Assembly: GCA_946409515.1 (NCBI GenBank)
Contig: CAMJWS010000003.1
Span: 162,215-226,214 of the forward strand
Origin: an uncultured Caryophanales bacterium
GTDB lineage: Bacteria > Bacillota_I > Bacilli_A > RFN20 > CAG-826
Reading direction: 5' to 3'
DNA length: 64,000 nt
Part shown: piece by piece, positions 8,563 through 17,057 of the stretch
Layout of the letters: the number at the start of each line of letters is the position of its first letter
Position numbering within the stretch: the stretch's first letter is position 1
The notes under the pieces: model-generated
What the model saw: the letters and a program-made list of their open reading frames with translations, nothing else
Told to the model about the DNA's origin: nothing
Database searches by the model: none
Translations under genes and position numbers: made by a program

Positions 8563-9309
8563 TTATTTGGCTTTGCCTTGGTTAGCAACAGCTTCCATTT
8601 GTTTTTTGAGTTCTTCTTCGTCCATTAAGTAGTAATGATTGATGGCTTTCATATTGTCATCAAATTCATACACTAGTGGGACACCAGTTGGGATGTTAAC
8701 ACCAACGATTTCAGAATCCGCCATATTGTCGAAGTATTTAACTAAAGCTCTTAAAGAGTTACCATGGGCAACGATAAGGACTCTCTTACCGGCTTCCATT
8801 TCTGGTTTGATTACCTCTTCGAAGTATGGAACTGCTCTTTTAACTGTTAATTCTAAGGATTCATTTAATGGTAAATCTTTTGGATCAACATCTCTGAATT
8901 GAGCTTGTAAAGCTGGGTTACGTGGATCGTCTTTTTCAAGAGCTGGAGGTGGGCAATCATAGCTTCTTCTCCAAATCTTAACTTGTTCTTCACCATATTT
9001 AGCAGCGGTTTCAGCTTTATTTAAACCTTGAAGAGCGCCATAGTGACGTTCATTTAATCTCCAAGATTTGTAAACTGGTAACCATTCTCTGTCTAATTCA
9101 AATAAGACATTGTTCATTGTGTGAATAGCTCTCTTTAATAAAGAGGTATGAACGACATCGAAGTCATAACCCTTTTCTTTTAAAGTTCTACCTGCACGGT
9201 GAGCTTCTTCAACACCTTTTTCACTTAATTCGACATCGGTCCAACCTGTGAAGAGGTTGAGTTTGTTCCATTCGGATTCACCATGTCTGATTAATACTAA
9301 TTTATGCAT
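8563..9309 (-). CDS. gpmA: 2,3-bisphosphoglycerate-dependent phosphoglycerate mutase
   Basis: The 248-residue enzyme interconverts 3- and 2-phosphoglycerate in glycolysis. It has the phosphohistidine motif [10 protein letters not shown] with His9, the family stretch [22 protein letters not shown], and the second active-site histidine in [13 protein letters not shown]. Length and sequence match dPGM enzymes throughout. GGAG precedes the ATG by 10 bases. It has its own promoter and terminator, so it is expressed alone. Confidence 0.97.
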   Translation of the reverse strand: MHKLVLIRHGESEWNKLNLFTGWTDVELSEKGVEEAHRAGRTLKEKGYDFDVVHTSLLKRAIHTMNNVLFELDREWLPVYKSWRLNERHYGALQGLNKAETAAKYGEEQVKIWRRSYDCPPPALEKDDPRNPALQAQFRDVDPKDLPLNESLELTVKRAVPYFEEVIKPEMEAGKRVLIVAHGNSLRALVKYFDNMADSEIVGVNIPTGVPLVYEFDDNMKAINHYYLMDEEELKKQMEAVANQGKAK

Positions 9310-9339
9310 GTGAGTTTTCTCCTTTTTAATTCCGTAGTC

Positions 9340-9368
9340 ATTATACTTATATTCTTTGTTGAAACAAA
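9340..9368 (-). promoter_or_regulatory. gpmA promoter
   Basis: On the minus strand the -10 box is a perfect TATAAT (9345-9340) with a 17-base spacer to a weaker -35 box TTTGTT (9368-9363). The -35 box is part of a CTTTGTT/AACAAAG inverted repeat (about 9354-9369) that could also be an operator. Confidence 0.65.
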
Positions 9369-9446
9369 GAGAAAAGAGAAACTATCTCCATAAACAAAAA
9401 TCGCGTTATTGAATAAAATCAATAAATGTTATTAAATAAATAGCGT

Positions 9447-11114
9447 ATGGAAGAATTAATATTAAGTATTATTACGTTATTTGTCGGTGCCGCGGTATTT
9501 ATCGTTGGTATGAACATGATGTCCTCTGGTTTAAAGAAATCAACAGGACCAAGTTTAAAGAAGTTATTAAAGAAAATTAGAAACAATAGATTTGCTTGCT
9601 TTGGTATTGGTACCACTGTCACAGCTTTAGTGCAAAGCAGTGCGGCCACAGGTGTCATGGCCATCGGTTTTATTGCCGCTGGTGCGATGACAGTATTTCA
9701 AGGTGTAAACATCATCTTAGGTGCCTATGTTGGCACCACTGTTACTGGTTTAATCGCATCCTTATCATCCATTTCTATTTCTAAGTATTTCGTTATTCTT
9801 GCGGTTATCGGTGTTGTCTTAATGTTCTTTAAAAAAGAACTAGTTAAAAATATCGGTGAAATTTTAGCGGGCTTAGGTATCTTGTTCTTTGGTTTAAGCA
9901 CAATGAGTGGCGCTATTATGGGTAACGAAGACTTAGTTAAAGGCATTGAAGACTTCTTTGAAGCCGTTAAGTTCCCACTACTTTTATTATTAATTGGTGC
10001 CTTAGTTACTGCGTTATTGCAATCTAGTTCCGCTTCTATTGGTATCACCGTCGCAATGGTTGGTACTGGTGCCTTACATTTTGAACAAGCTATGTACCTT
10101 GTTTTAGGTGCTACAATCGGTACCGTCATCACTCTTTTGATTGCTACAATCGGTGGTAACGTTAATGTTAAACGTACTGGCTTAATCGTTTTAATTATTC
10201 GTGTTTTAGCTGCTTTAGTGGCCTTAGCTGTCTGCTGGCCATTAGCCGCATTCATCACAAATGGTTTCCACGCTGTATTCGGTGATAACAACGCTTTAGC
10301 AATCGCTATATTCCATGTTATTTATAACATCCTCTTTATGCTCGCGGCTTTACCTTTAGTAAAACCATTAGAAAAGTTATCAATTAAATTGATTAAAGAT
10401 AGAGAACAAGAAAAGATGAGGGCGTCCCTCAAATACATTGATAACCACTTATTAGATACACCAACTGTCGCTATGATGCAGGTCAAAAGAGAAATCATCA
10501 ACATGATGCATCTTTCTTATGACAACTTAAAACTCGGTTATAAACGTATCCTTACCCAAGATAATTCACAAGACAAAGAACTTATCGAAACTGAAGATAA
10601 GATTGACTATATCAATAACGCCATCACACAATTCTTAATCAACTTAACACATAATGTTTCATTAAAAGATGAAAAGACACTAGGTAGTTATTTCCACGTT
10701 GTTAATGATATTGAACGTATTGGTGACCACGCTTATAACTTCTATGAATCATCCTTAAAGATGGTGAGTAATGATTTGAAGTTCTCCGATGTCGCTAAAA
10801 AAGAATTCGACAGCATGTTCGATGTTATTTGTCAGATGTTTGAATTAACATTCGTTATCTTCCACGATAAGAGCAGTGATAGCTTAAAGAAGTTACATGA
10901 TTTAGAAGACCAAACAGATAATTTAAAGAACGCCTTAAGTAGCGCTCACTATGAAAGAATTCAAAAGAAGACATGTAAAGTTGAAAACTCTCCTTTCTAC
11001 ACCACTTTAGTTAGTGAATTGGAAAGAGTAGCTGACCACTTAGTTAATATTGGTTATTCCATCGTTAACCCAACCGGTGACGATCCCACTGAAAAATTAA
11101 CGGAGCAATTATGA
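9447..11114 (+). CDS. Na/Pi cotransporter family protein with C-terminal PhoU-like domain
   Basis: The 555-residue membrane protein has the duplicated Na/Pi-cotransporter fold: the repeat signatures TALVQSSAATG (about residues 59-69) and TALLQSSSASIG (about 189-200) each carry the QSS motif. Eight or more membrane helices end near residue 315, followed by a cytoplasmic helical PhoU-like domain (about 345-545). Such proteins export or import phosphate with sodium and the PhoU part is thought to regulate them. No good ribosome site precedes the ATG. It overlaps the next gene by four bases (ATGA) and heads a three-gene operon. Confidence 0.93.
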   Translation: MEELILSIITLFVGAAVFIVGMNMMSSGLKKSTGPSLKKLLKKIRNNRFACFGIGTTVTALVQSSAATGVMAIGFIAAGAMTVFQGVNIILGAYVGTTVTGLIASLSSISISKYFVILAVIGVVLMFFKKELVKNIGEILAGLGILFFGLSTMSGAIMGNEDLVKGIEDFFEAVKFPLLLLLIGALVTALLQSSSASIGITVAMVGTGALHFEQAMYLVLGATIGTVITLLIATIGGNVNVKRTGLIVLIIRVLAALVALAVCWPLAAFITNGFHAVFGDNNALAIAIFHVIYNILFMLAALPLVKPLEKLSIKLIKDREQEKMRASLKYIDNHLLDTPTVAMMQVKREIINMMHLSYDNLKLGYKRILTQDNSQDKELIETEDKIDYINNAITQFLINLTHNVSLKDEKTLGSYFHVVNDIERIGDHAYNFYESSLKMVSNDLKFSDVAKKEFDSMFDVICQMFELTFVIFHDKSSDSLKKLHDLEDQTDNLKNALSSAHYERIQKKTCKVENSPFYTTLVSELERVADHLVNIGYSIVNPTGDDPTEKLTEQL

Positions 11115-11887
11115 ACAGATACTCCAAATACCTTATAACCTTAGCGTTAGTCGCGCTAGCGGTAACAACTTTTGTGTTGTTTGAAATACAAGGCAAAGTC
11201 CTCACCACTGATCCAATTGTTAACGACATGCTTGGTAGAACTATCTATCAATTATCTATTGGTGCACTTTTCATTTGGCTTATCTATATTATGGGTGATA
11301 GAGGCTATTTATTCTTAAATAAAACCACTAAAAAGAAATTATTGTGGTGTCTACCTTGCTTGATTACATGTCTAGTTAATTTCCCATGGTTTGGTATGTT
11401 TTCTGGTGGTGTTTCTATTTCCGCTGCAGTATATATTCCTTTATACGCCGTTTATATCTTTTCCATCGCACTTGTGGAAGAGCTTGTTTTTAGAGGAGTT
11501 TTATTAAATATTGTTTTCCAATATATGAGAAGGTCTAAACTCCCATATGTCTTCTCTGTTCTTATTTCTTCCGCAATATTTGCAGCTTTCCATTTCTTCA
11601 ACTTGTTTGATGGTGCCTCTATCAGTTCTGTCTTATTACAAGTTGGATATACTTTCTTAATCGGTTGTATGTTCGCAGTTATTCAAATTAAGATGGGAAG
11701 CGTTTGGTACTGTGTTATATTACATGCCTTATTTGATTTCGGCGGCATGTTCACTCTCTTTGGCTTCGCCTTTGGTGATCCATGGGATGTCATCTTCTGG
11801 ATCTTAACAATTGTCTTTGGTCTATTGTGTGCTGGTCACATTATTGTTACCTTAATTAATATGGAGAGAAACAAATATGCTTCCTAA
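11111..11887 (+). CDS. CPBP-family intramembrane metalloprotease
   Basis: The 258-residue protein has about seven membrane helices and the conserved CPBP (Abi/CAAX protease) motifs: EELVFRG with Glu123, Glu124 and Arg128; His161 in AAFHFFN; and His205 in VILHALFDF. These form the membrane-embedded catalytic site. Bacterial members process membrane peptides or support bacteriocin immunity; the substrate here is unknown. It is translationally coupled to the cotransporter gene (ATGA) and overlaps the following Lgt-like gene by 11 bases. GGAG lies 6 bases before the start. Confidence 0.9.
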   Translation: MNRYSKYLITLALVALAVTTFVLFEIQGKVLTTDPIVNDMLGRTIYQLSIGALFIWLIYIMGDRGYLFLNKTTKKKLLWCLPCLITCLVNFPWFGMFSGGVSISAAVYIPLYAVYIFSIALVEELVFRGVLLNIVFQYMRRSKLPYVFSVLISSAIFAAFHFFNLFDGASISSVLLQVGYTFLIGCMFAVIQIKMGSVWYCVILHALFDFGGMFTLFGFAFGDPWDVIFWILTIVFGLLCAGHIIVTLINMERNKYAS

Positions 11888-12701
11888 TCCACTTTTTAAT
11901 ATCTTTGGCATTGATATTGATATGTATGCGATTTGCTTTTTAGTGGGCCTAATCGCTTGTTTTGTCTTTACATACATTGCCATGAGAAAAAGTGGTTATT
12001 CCGCTACCGCAAGAGACACAATCTTAGTGATTGGGTTATTTGCAATCTCACTAGGCTTATTATTTGCTGTTTTAACACAGTCTTTCTATGATTTCATCGC
12101 TGATCCAAGCGAAGGATTTAAAATCACTGGCAAGATGACATTCTTAGGGGGCTTATTAGGCGGGGTTATTGCCTACTTAGGCATCTATTTCTTATATGTC
12201 TACGCTATTAATCCAAGATTAAAAGAGACTAACATTTTAAAATCAGATATGAATAAAGGGGTTTGGGAATTATTAAGATTTGCCCCTATCTCCATTACAC
12301 TCGCTCACGCCTTCGGTAGATTAGGCTGCTTCTGTGCTGGCTGTTGTGGCGGTATAGCGACCGATTTATGGTTCGGAGTACAATTCCCTGGGGAACACGT
12401 TAAACACGTCCCTACGCAGTTATTTGAGGCCATTTTCTTATTTATAATAAGTGCGGCGATGATTGTCTTATACTTTAAATTCAAATTTAAATACAATATG
12501 ACTGTTTATTTAATCGGATATGGCATCTGGAGATTCTTAATTGAATTTGTTAGAGATGATGATAGAGGACAGTTCATTCCAGGCTTAACTCCTTCCCAGT
12601 TCTGGTCAATCTTAATGGTTATCGGTGGTATTGCTTTCTTCTTCTTATATCGTTGCTTTGATAAAAAGATTCAAGAGAAGAAACAAATAGTTACTGAATA
12701 A
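11877..12701 (+). CDS. lgt: Prolipoprotein diacylglyceryl transferase (Lgt) or Lgt-like protein
   Basis: The 274-residue protein has seven or so membrane helices and Lgt-family landmarks: MTFLGGLLGG, HAFGRLG at 144-150, and a late FVRDDDRGQ motif. Lgt moves a diacylglyceryl group from phosphatidylglycerol to the lipobox cysteine of prelipoproteins, which this genome has in plenty. The signature segment reads GRLGCFCAGCCGG where classical Lgt has GRxGNFxNxE, so the Asn and Glu implicated in catalysis are replaced, as in the cysteine-rich Lgt-like branch. Whether this is the sole Lgt cannot be told from the window. It is the last gene of the operon. Confidence 0.82.
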   Translation: MLPNPLFNIFGIDIDMYAICFLVGLIACFVFTYIAMRKSGYSATARDTILVIGLFAISLGLLFAVLTQSFYDFIADPSEGFKITGKMTFLGGLLGGVIAYLGIYFLYVYAINPRLKETNILKSDMNKGVWELLRFAPISITLAHAFGRLGCFCAGCCGGIATDLWFGVQFPGEHVKHVPTQLFEAIFLFIISAAMIVLYFKFKFKYNMTVYLIGYGIWRFLIEFVRDDDRGQFIPGLTPSQFWSILMVIGGIAFFFLYRCFDKKIQEKKQIVTE

Positions 12702-12716
12702 ATAAAAACGCAAAAT

Positions 12717-12747
12717 AAAAATGGACCTCAAGTGAGATCCATTTTTT
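12717..12747. terminator. Bidirectional terminator between the lgt operon and GH3 gene
   Basis: The 9-bp stem AAAAATGGA / TCCATTTTT has a 12-base loop and T runs on both strands. It serves the converging plus-strand operon and minus-strand GH3 gene. Confidence 0.85.
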
Positions 12748-12758
12748 GTTTGATTGTT

Positions 12759-15734
12759 TTATTCTGCGGCAGCCGCTTCAACTTTTTCTTTCTTGCGTAA
12801 AGCAGTGAAGATTGCGAAGAAGCCCCAGACCGCAACAGCACCAGCAATGCCCCATGTACCAGCGGTGAGAGCAACTCTCCAAACAGCTGGCTTGTAGCCG
12901 AGAATCTTAACGCCCATAGCGCAAGAATTGACGATGGCGTATAAGTTACCATGTGCTGAACGTCTTAATAATTCGACATCTTTTGGATTGCTTGGTGAAA
13001 CTTGTTTAGCCTTTTCACCCTTCTTAAGCATGATGTCTTTAGTAGAGCAGAGGTTTAAGTCACCACCAGCGTAGAGCATTTGCTTACTATCCATATAAGT
13101 GTCTGTATGGTAGTCACAGATAACGGAACCTTTGAAGCCCCATTCATTTCTAAGAATGGTTGTGCATAAGCGGTAAGAACCACCAGCCCATTCAGAACCG
13201 ATACGGTTGAAGGATGTCATTAAGCCGTGTGTTTCGCCTTCTTTGACCGCTCTTTCGAAAGGTCTGAAGTAAAGTTCACGCATCGCTTGTTCATCACACC
13301 AAGTAGCAACACCTTTATCGGATCTATGTGTTTCTTGGTCGTTTAAGGCGAAGTGCTTAACGTTAGCGTAAACACCTTTTTCTTGAACACTCTTAATGAG
13401 GTTTGCAGCGAACATACCAGATAAGTATGGATCTTCTGAATAGTATTCAGTGTTACGGCCAGAGAATGGAGAACGATGTAAGTTGACGCCTGGAGCATAC
13501 CAACCTGGGTATGGGAGGCCATCACCACGTTCATTACCACATAAGCATTCGTCACCGATTGCTTCGCCTTGCTTTTTCGCTAATTCAACATTGTATGTTT
13601 GTGCTAATAAGCATTCTGATTGATAGTAAGCTGTACCATAAACTTCTGGTTCACCTAATTTAGTGATGTTACTTAAGAAGCAGACAAGACCAGTAGGACC
13701 ATCAGAAGAAATTGTTCTTGGGATACCTAGACGTTGAATATCGAGTGTGGAATAGCAACCTTCATTGAATAAGCCAAGCATTTCATCAAATGTCATTTGA
13801 TCAAGGAATTTATTCCAGTTAGCATCATCATAGTTAACACCGATGAGTTCTGTGAATTCAACCGAGACAGGAGCGTTTGTTTTTGGCATCTTCTCATAAA
13901 CTTCATCATTTGTGGTTTCATATGATTTGAACTTGTCATAGTAGGAAGGATCAAATGTACGTTCCGCAAGAGTAATGACTTGTGGGAATGTACCTGCGAA
14001 ATCACGACGTGATAAGCTTTGAGCAGGATTCATGTGTTCTGTAACTTCAGGGAATAAAGGTTTAACTTCATAACCTGTCACTGGATCCTTTTCATATCTT
14101 TCGTTATTAGCTAACTCTTTAGTGAAGGTATCAAAATCAGTGTGAGAATCTGTACCAGCATGGAACACATAATCACCTTTTTCTAATTCCCAACCTTTGA
14201 AGTTATTGTTGTTTTTATCACGGCTATCAAAGCTTGCAAAATCATATGGATCAACAGTGATTCTCACTGTTTCTTCTTCGTTTGGCGCTAAAAGTTTTGT
14301 TTTGGCAAAGCCAACTAAGACTTTATGAGCTTTTTCGATACCATGGTTAACAGCATCATATGGCGCAGAGACATATAATTGAACGACGTCTTTACCAGCA
14401 ATTGAGCCAGTATTTTTAACTTTAATATCGACGTCGAATGTTTTGCCTTTTTCTAATTTAGCGGCTTCTAAAGCGGTCTTATCAACGAGTTCTTCGCTGA
14501 AGGTTGTATAGCTTAAGCCATAACCGAATGGATAGACAACATTAGCGTTGTACCATTCTTCGCCATTCGCATCATCATGAGCGCGTGTTTCGTAATAACG
14601 ATAACCAAAGAAAATATTTTCTTCGTATTCGATTAAATAGTATTGAGTACCATTTTTGTCTAGATCTGTTTTACTAGCGTCACGATAGTTAGCGCCGTTG
14701 CTTTCGAAGTTGTCACCAAAGTTTTGCCATGTTGGGTCTTGACTATAGTTTGTATAGTACAAGTCGATGGTATGACCTGATGGGTTAACAGCACCAGTAA
14801 GGATGTTACCTAAGGACATAATGCCATAACCACCAACACTACCGATATTAATGACAGCGTCAATGTTCTTGCCGAAATCGTTATAATCTGTTGGATTTGT
14901 TCTTTCGTATAAGAAACCGAGGTCGATATTGTTAGAACCGTTTAATAAGATAACGATGTGTTCGAACTTACCAGAAGCAGCGATGTTTCTTAATAAGTCT
15001 CTTTCATTGTTATCTAATTCGAGGTAGTGACGATTTTCATCATCAGTGGCCTTACGTGGTAAGTCCCAGTTTTCACCGGCAATACGTGAGAAGACAACTA
15101 ATGCGGCATCACCGTATTCATCATAAGAATTCTTAATATCATCAGTATAACTGGAGTATGGTGTTTCACCTGTCGCTAATGGACCAACGCCACCATTATC
15201 CATTGGAGGGTTGGAATCACGGCCTCTACCAGAAGCACTGCTTTCATAGAATTCTTTTAATTTTGGGTTATAAGAGAAACCAGCAGCGGTTAAAGATTCA
15301 TAAATGGTCTTTCTTTCCGCATCAACAGGAGCGGCGGAACCTGAACCACCAGTAACAATACCGACAGTTTCTTTATCGCCGTTAGGTAATGTACGTGTAT
15401 AGTTTGTGGAGTTTTTACCGAAAACAGATACTTTAGCTCCTCTTGCGAGAGGAAGAGCATTGTTGTCGTTTTTAAGTAAAACCATACCTTCGTTACAAAT
15501 TTCTTGTGTAACGGCATTACCATTTGCGTATGTTTGTTCTTTTGTTTTGTAATCTGGATCTGTTTTATCTCTTGGAGCAGTGATGGCTTTTTTACCACCT
15601 AAAACTCTATCAATTAAAGATCCATATTGACCAACCGCAACTGCATTGGCAGCAATTAAGACACCTGTAAGAACAAGCGCTGACGCAGCCCATACAATAA
15701 CGCGTGGTTTTAATAATTTTTTAATAACACCCAT
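12759..15734 (-). CDS. Membrane-anchored GH3 beta-glucosidase with swapped domain order
   Basis: The 991-residue enzyme has an N-terminal membrane anchor (about 12-34) and a C-terminal helix (about 950-975) followed by a basic/alanine tail. Between them, on the outside, the alpha/beta sandwich domain comes first (from about 75, with EGMVLLKN), then a fibronectin-III-like domain (about 405-560, VYPFGYGLSYTTF), then the catalytic barrel (about 640-930). This is the permuted order known from Ruminococcus albus and Butyrivibrio beta-glucosidases. The likely nucleophile is Asp874 in VICDYHTD, and RIAGENWD holds the probable acid/base Glu. It starts 12 bases after the carbohydrate-binding lipoprotein gene, so the two form an operon for surface beta-glucoside hydrolysis. 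Confidence 0.9.
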   Translation of the reverse strand: MGVIKKLLKPRVIVWAASALVLTGVLIAANAVAVGQYGSLIDRVLGGKKAITAPRDKTDPDYKTKEQTYANGNAVTQEICNEGMVLLKNDNNALPLARGAKVSVFGKNSTNYTRTLPNGDKETVGIVTGGSGSAAPVDAERKTIYESLTAAGFSYNPKLKEFYESSASGRGRDSNPPMDNGGVGPLATGETPYSSYTDDIKNSYDEYGDAALVVFSRIAGENWDLPRKATDDENRHYLELDNNERDLLRNIAASGKFEHIVILLNGSNNIDLGFLYERTNPTDYNDFGKNIDAVINIGSVGGYGIMSLGNILTGAVNPSGHTIDLYYTNYSQDPTWQNFGDNFESNGANYRDASKTDLDKNGTQYYLIEYEENIFFGYRYYETRAHDDANGEEWYNANVVYPFGYGLSYTTFSEELVDKTALEAAKLEKGKTFDVDIKVKNTGSIAGKDVVQLYVSAPYDAVNHGIEKAHKVLVGFAKTKLLAPNEEETVRITVDPYDFASFDSRDKNNNNFKGWELEKGDYVFHAGTDSHTDFDTFTKELANNERYEKDPVTGYEVKPLFPEVTEHMNPAQSLSRRDFAGTFPQVITLAERTFDPSYYDKFKSYETTNDEVYEKMPKTNAPVSVEFTELIGVNYDDANWNKFLDQMTFDEMLGLFNEGCYSTLDIQRLGIPRTISSDGPTGLVCFLSNITKLGEPEVYGTAYYQSECLLAQTYNVELAKKQGEAIGDECLCGNERGDGLPYPGWYAPGVNLHRSPFSGRNTEYYSEDPYLSGMFAANLIKSVQEKGVYANVKHFALNDQETHRSDKGVATWCDEQAMRELYFRPFERAVKEGETHGLMTSFNRIGSEWAGGSYRLCTTILRNEWGFKGSVICDYHTDTYMDSKQMLYAGGDLNLCSTKDIMLKKGEKAKQVSPSNPKDVELLRRSAHGNLYAIVNSCAMGVKILGYKPAVWRVALTAGTWGIAGAVAVWGFFAIFTALRKKEKVEAAAAE

Positions 15735-15746
15735 ATTAGTTCACCA

Positions 15747-16814
15747 TTAGTCGAGTTCTAAGTTTGTGACATCTTCATCTGGCCATGTTAATTCACTAGA
15801 AGTAACTAATCTAATAGCATCAACTGTTGGAGCAGTAGCACCAGCGGAAGAATAGATGGTGATGTTATTGTCAACTTTCATTTGAATAACATTTTCACCT
15901 TCTTTTAAATTTACTGTTGCACTGACCATGTAGTCAGAGAATGGTAAGAAAGCACCGTCAGTAGATGGAGCATTGCGGATGGTAATTGTACCATATTCAA
16001 CTCTGTCATCATTGACTTTAATTGTGAACATTTCATCAGTAAATGAATATTGTCTGCCTTTACCGTGATCTTCGTCTTTTCTACCATATTCAGCACCAAA
16101 ACGAGCGAATAATGTAACGTTGGTGTCAGCAGCACTAGCATTTAATTTCCATGTTAATGTATTACCTTGGACATAGAGGAAGTGGACGAATGCGCCTGGG
16201 AGATATTCATCGCCATCAGCATTTAATGTGCCAACTTTATGAGAAGCACTTAATTCATAATCCCAGTCACGGCCGATTAAGCCTTTACCTCTATTACCGC
16301 CTGAGTATGTAGCGCCCCACATACCTGTGCCATCTTCACCCATAATATCTGGGCAGTATTCAGCTTCAAATGTTTGAAGTGCTTTATTAGCATCAATGAA
16401 GCATGGGACAAGAGTCATATCACCCATGACAGCATTTAACATTTTTCTGTTGAAGTTCCAGATTCTACCACCATCAGCGGCGTTCATCCAACCATAGAAT
16501 TTCTTACCTGCTGGAGCAGTTGGATCTTCTGGCTTTGTTAATTTGCCTTTGTATTGAACGTTTTGTGTTGTATTTGTGCCATTTCCTTGATAGTCAAATG
16601 TCACAGTGTAGCTTGGCCAATCAGCACCTGGTTCTTCATCAAATGGATTGCCTTCTTCAAATGGTTCTTCAGGGATTGAGTCTGGAGCTAAAGAGGAAGA
16701 AGCACGGCTAGAACGTGAACTTGAGCTCTTTGGGTTGTTACTACCACAGGCGACGAGTGATAATGAAGCAACCATCATTCCGAAGAAAAACATTTTTCTT
16801 TTTAAATTTTTCAT
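15747..16814 (-). CDS. Lipoprotein with InlB-type repeat and carbohydrate-binding-like domain
   Basis: The 355-residue product has a lipoprotein signal with lipobox SLVAC (Cys about 23), a Ser-rich linker, one Listeria-Bacteroides (InlB B) repeat (about 68-115, YTVTFDYQGNGT ... GKKFYGWM), and a C-terminal beta domain (about 145-340) resembling CBM6/35 modules (FEAEYCPDIMG ... NVTLFARFG). It probably holds glycan at the surface for the GH3 enzyme encoded immediately downstream. No ribosome site directly precedes the ATG; the nearest, AAAGGAG at 16863-16869, is separated by a stable hairpin. The exact CBM family is uncertain. Confidence 0.8.
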   Translation of the reverse strand: MKNLKRKMFFFGMMVASLSLVACGSNNPKSSSSRSSRASSSLAPDSIPEEPFEEGNPFDEEPGADWPSYTVTFDYQGNGTNTTQNVQYKGKLTKPEDPTAPAGKKFYGWMNAADGGRIWNFNRKMLNAVMGDMTLVPCFIDANKALQTFEAEYCPDIMGEDGTGMWGATYSGGNRGKGLIGRDWDYELSASHKVGTLNADGDEYLPGAFVHFLYVQGNTLTWKLNASAADTNVTLFARFGAEYGRKDEDHGKGRQYSFTDEMFTIKVNDDRVEYGTITIRNAPSTDGAFLPFSDYMVSATVNLKEGENVIQMKVDNNITIYSSAGATAPTVDAIRLVTSSELTWPDEDVTNLELD

Positions 16815-16822
16815 AATAATTC

Positions 16823-16869
16823 GTTATTCAGTTAACCCTAGGATTTACTACCGAATAACATTCTCCTTT
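16823..16869 (-). promoter_or_regulatory. Ribosome site separated from its start codon by a hairpin, with a mini-ORF
   Basis: On the minus strand AAAGGAG (16869-16863) is followed by a 10-bp stem GTTATTCGGT / ACTGAATAAC with one G-U pair (16859-16823) and then GAATTATT and the lipoprotein ATG. The linear gap is 48 bases, but folding shortens it to about 11. A seven-codon frame (MLFGSKS, 16861-16838) also begins just after the ribosome site and ends in TAG inside the hairpin loop. Confidence 0.5.
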
Positions 16870-16891
16870 CTAGGGGTATATAATCAAGCGC

Positions 16892-16918
16892 CATCTTAAT
16901 ACGATACGATTTAAGATG
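16892..16918. promoter_or_regulatory. 8-bp inverted repeat, candidate operator
   Basis: CATCTTAA and TTAAGATG are perfect arms around an 11-base centre, about 80 bases upstream of the lipoprotein gene and near its likely promoter. There is no T run, so a protein-binding site is more likely than a terminator. Confidence 0.35.
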
Positions 16919-16989
16919 ATGCTTTATTAACAATTTTCAGTATTTATAGCATACCACTATGTGCATGCAATGTGTATATGCATTTATAT

Positions 16990-17037
16990 GCATGAAACTG
17001 CTAGGACCACGCAGGCCCTAGCAGTCATGCTTTTTTT
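16990..17037 (+). terminator. Strong hairpin with T7 run on the plus strand
   Basis: The stem GCATGA-CTGCTAGG / CCTAGCAG-TCATGC with an 11-base loop is followed by seven T's only on the plus strand. No plus-strand gene ends here. It sits 20 bases beyond the stop of the minus-strand GH3 gene, for which it gives a stable 3' hairpin but no U tract. It could end an unannotated plus-strand transcript. Confidence 0.6.
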
Positions 17038-17057
17038 ATTTAGAAATTATTCTAGAA

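Noticed and set aside
9725..10291. 188-codon minus-strand open frame
   Set aside because: It is antisense to the Na/Pi cotransporter gene, low in complexity (Ile/Pro/Lys/Thr-rich mirror of hydrophobic helices) and has no start signals.
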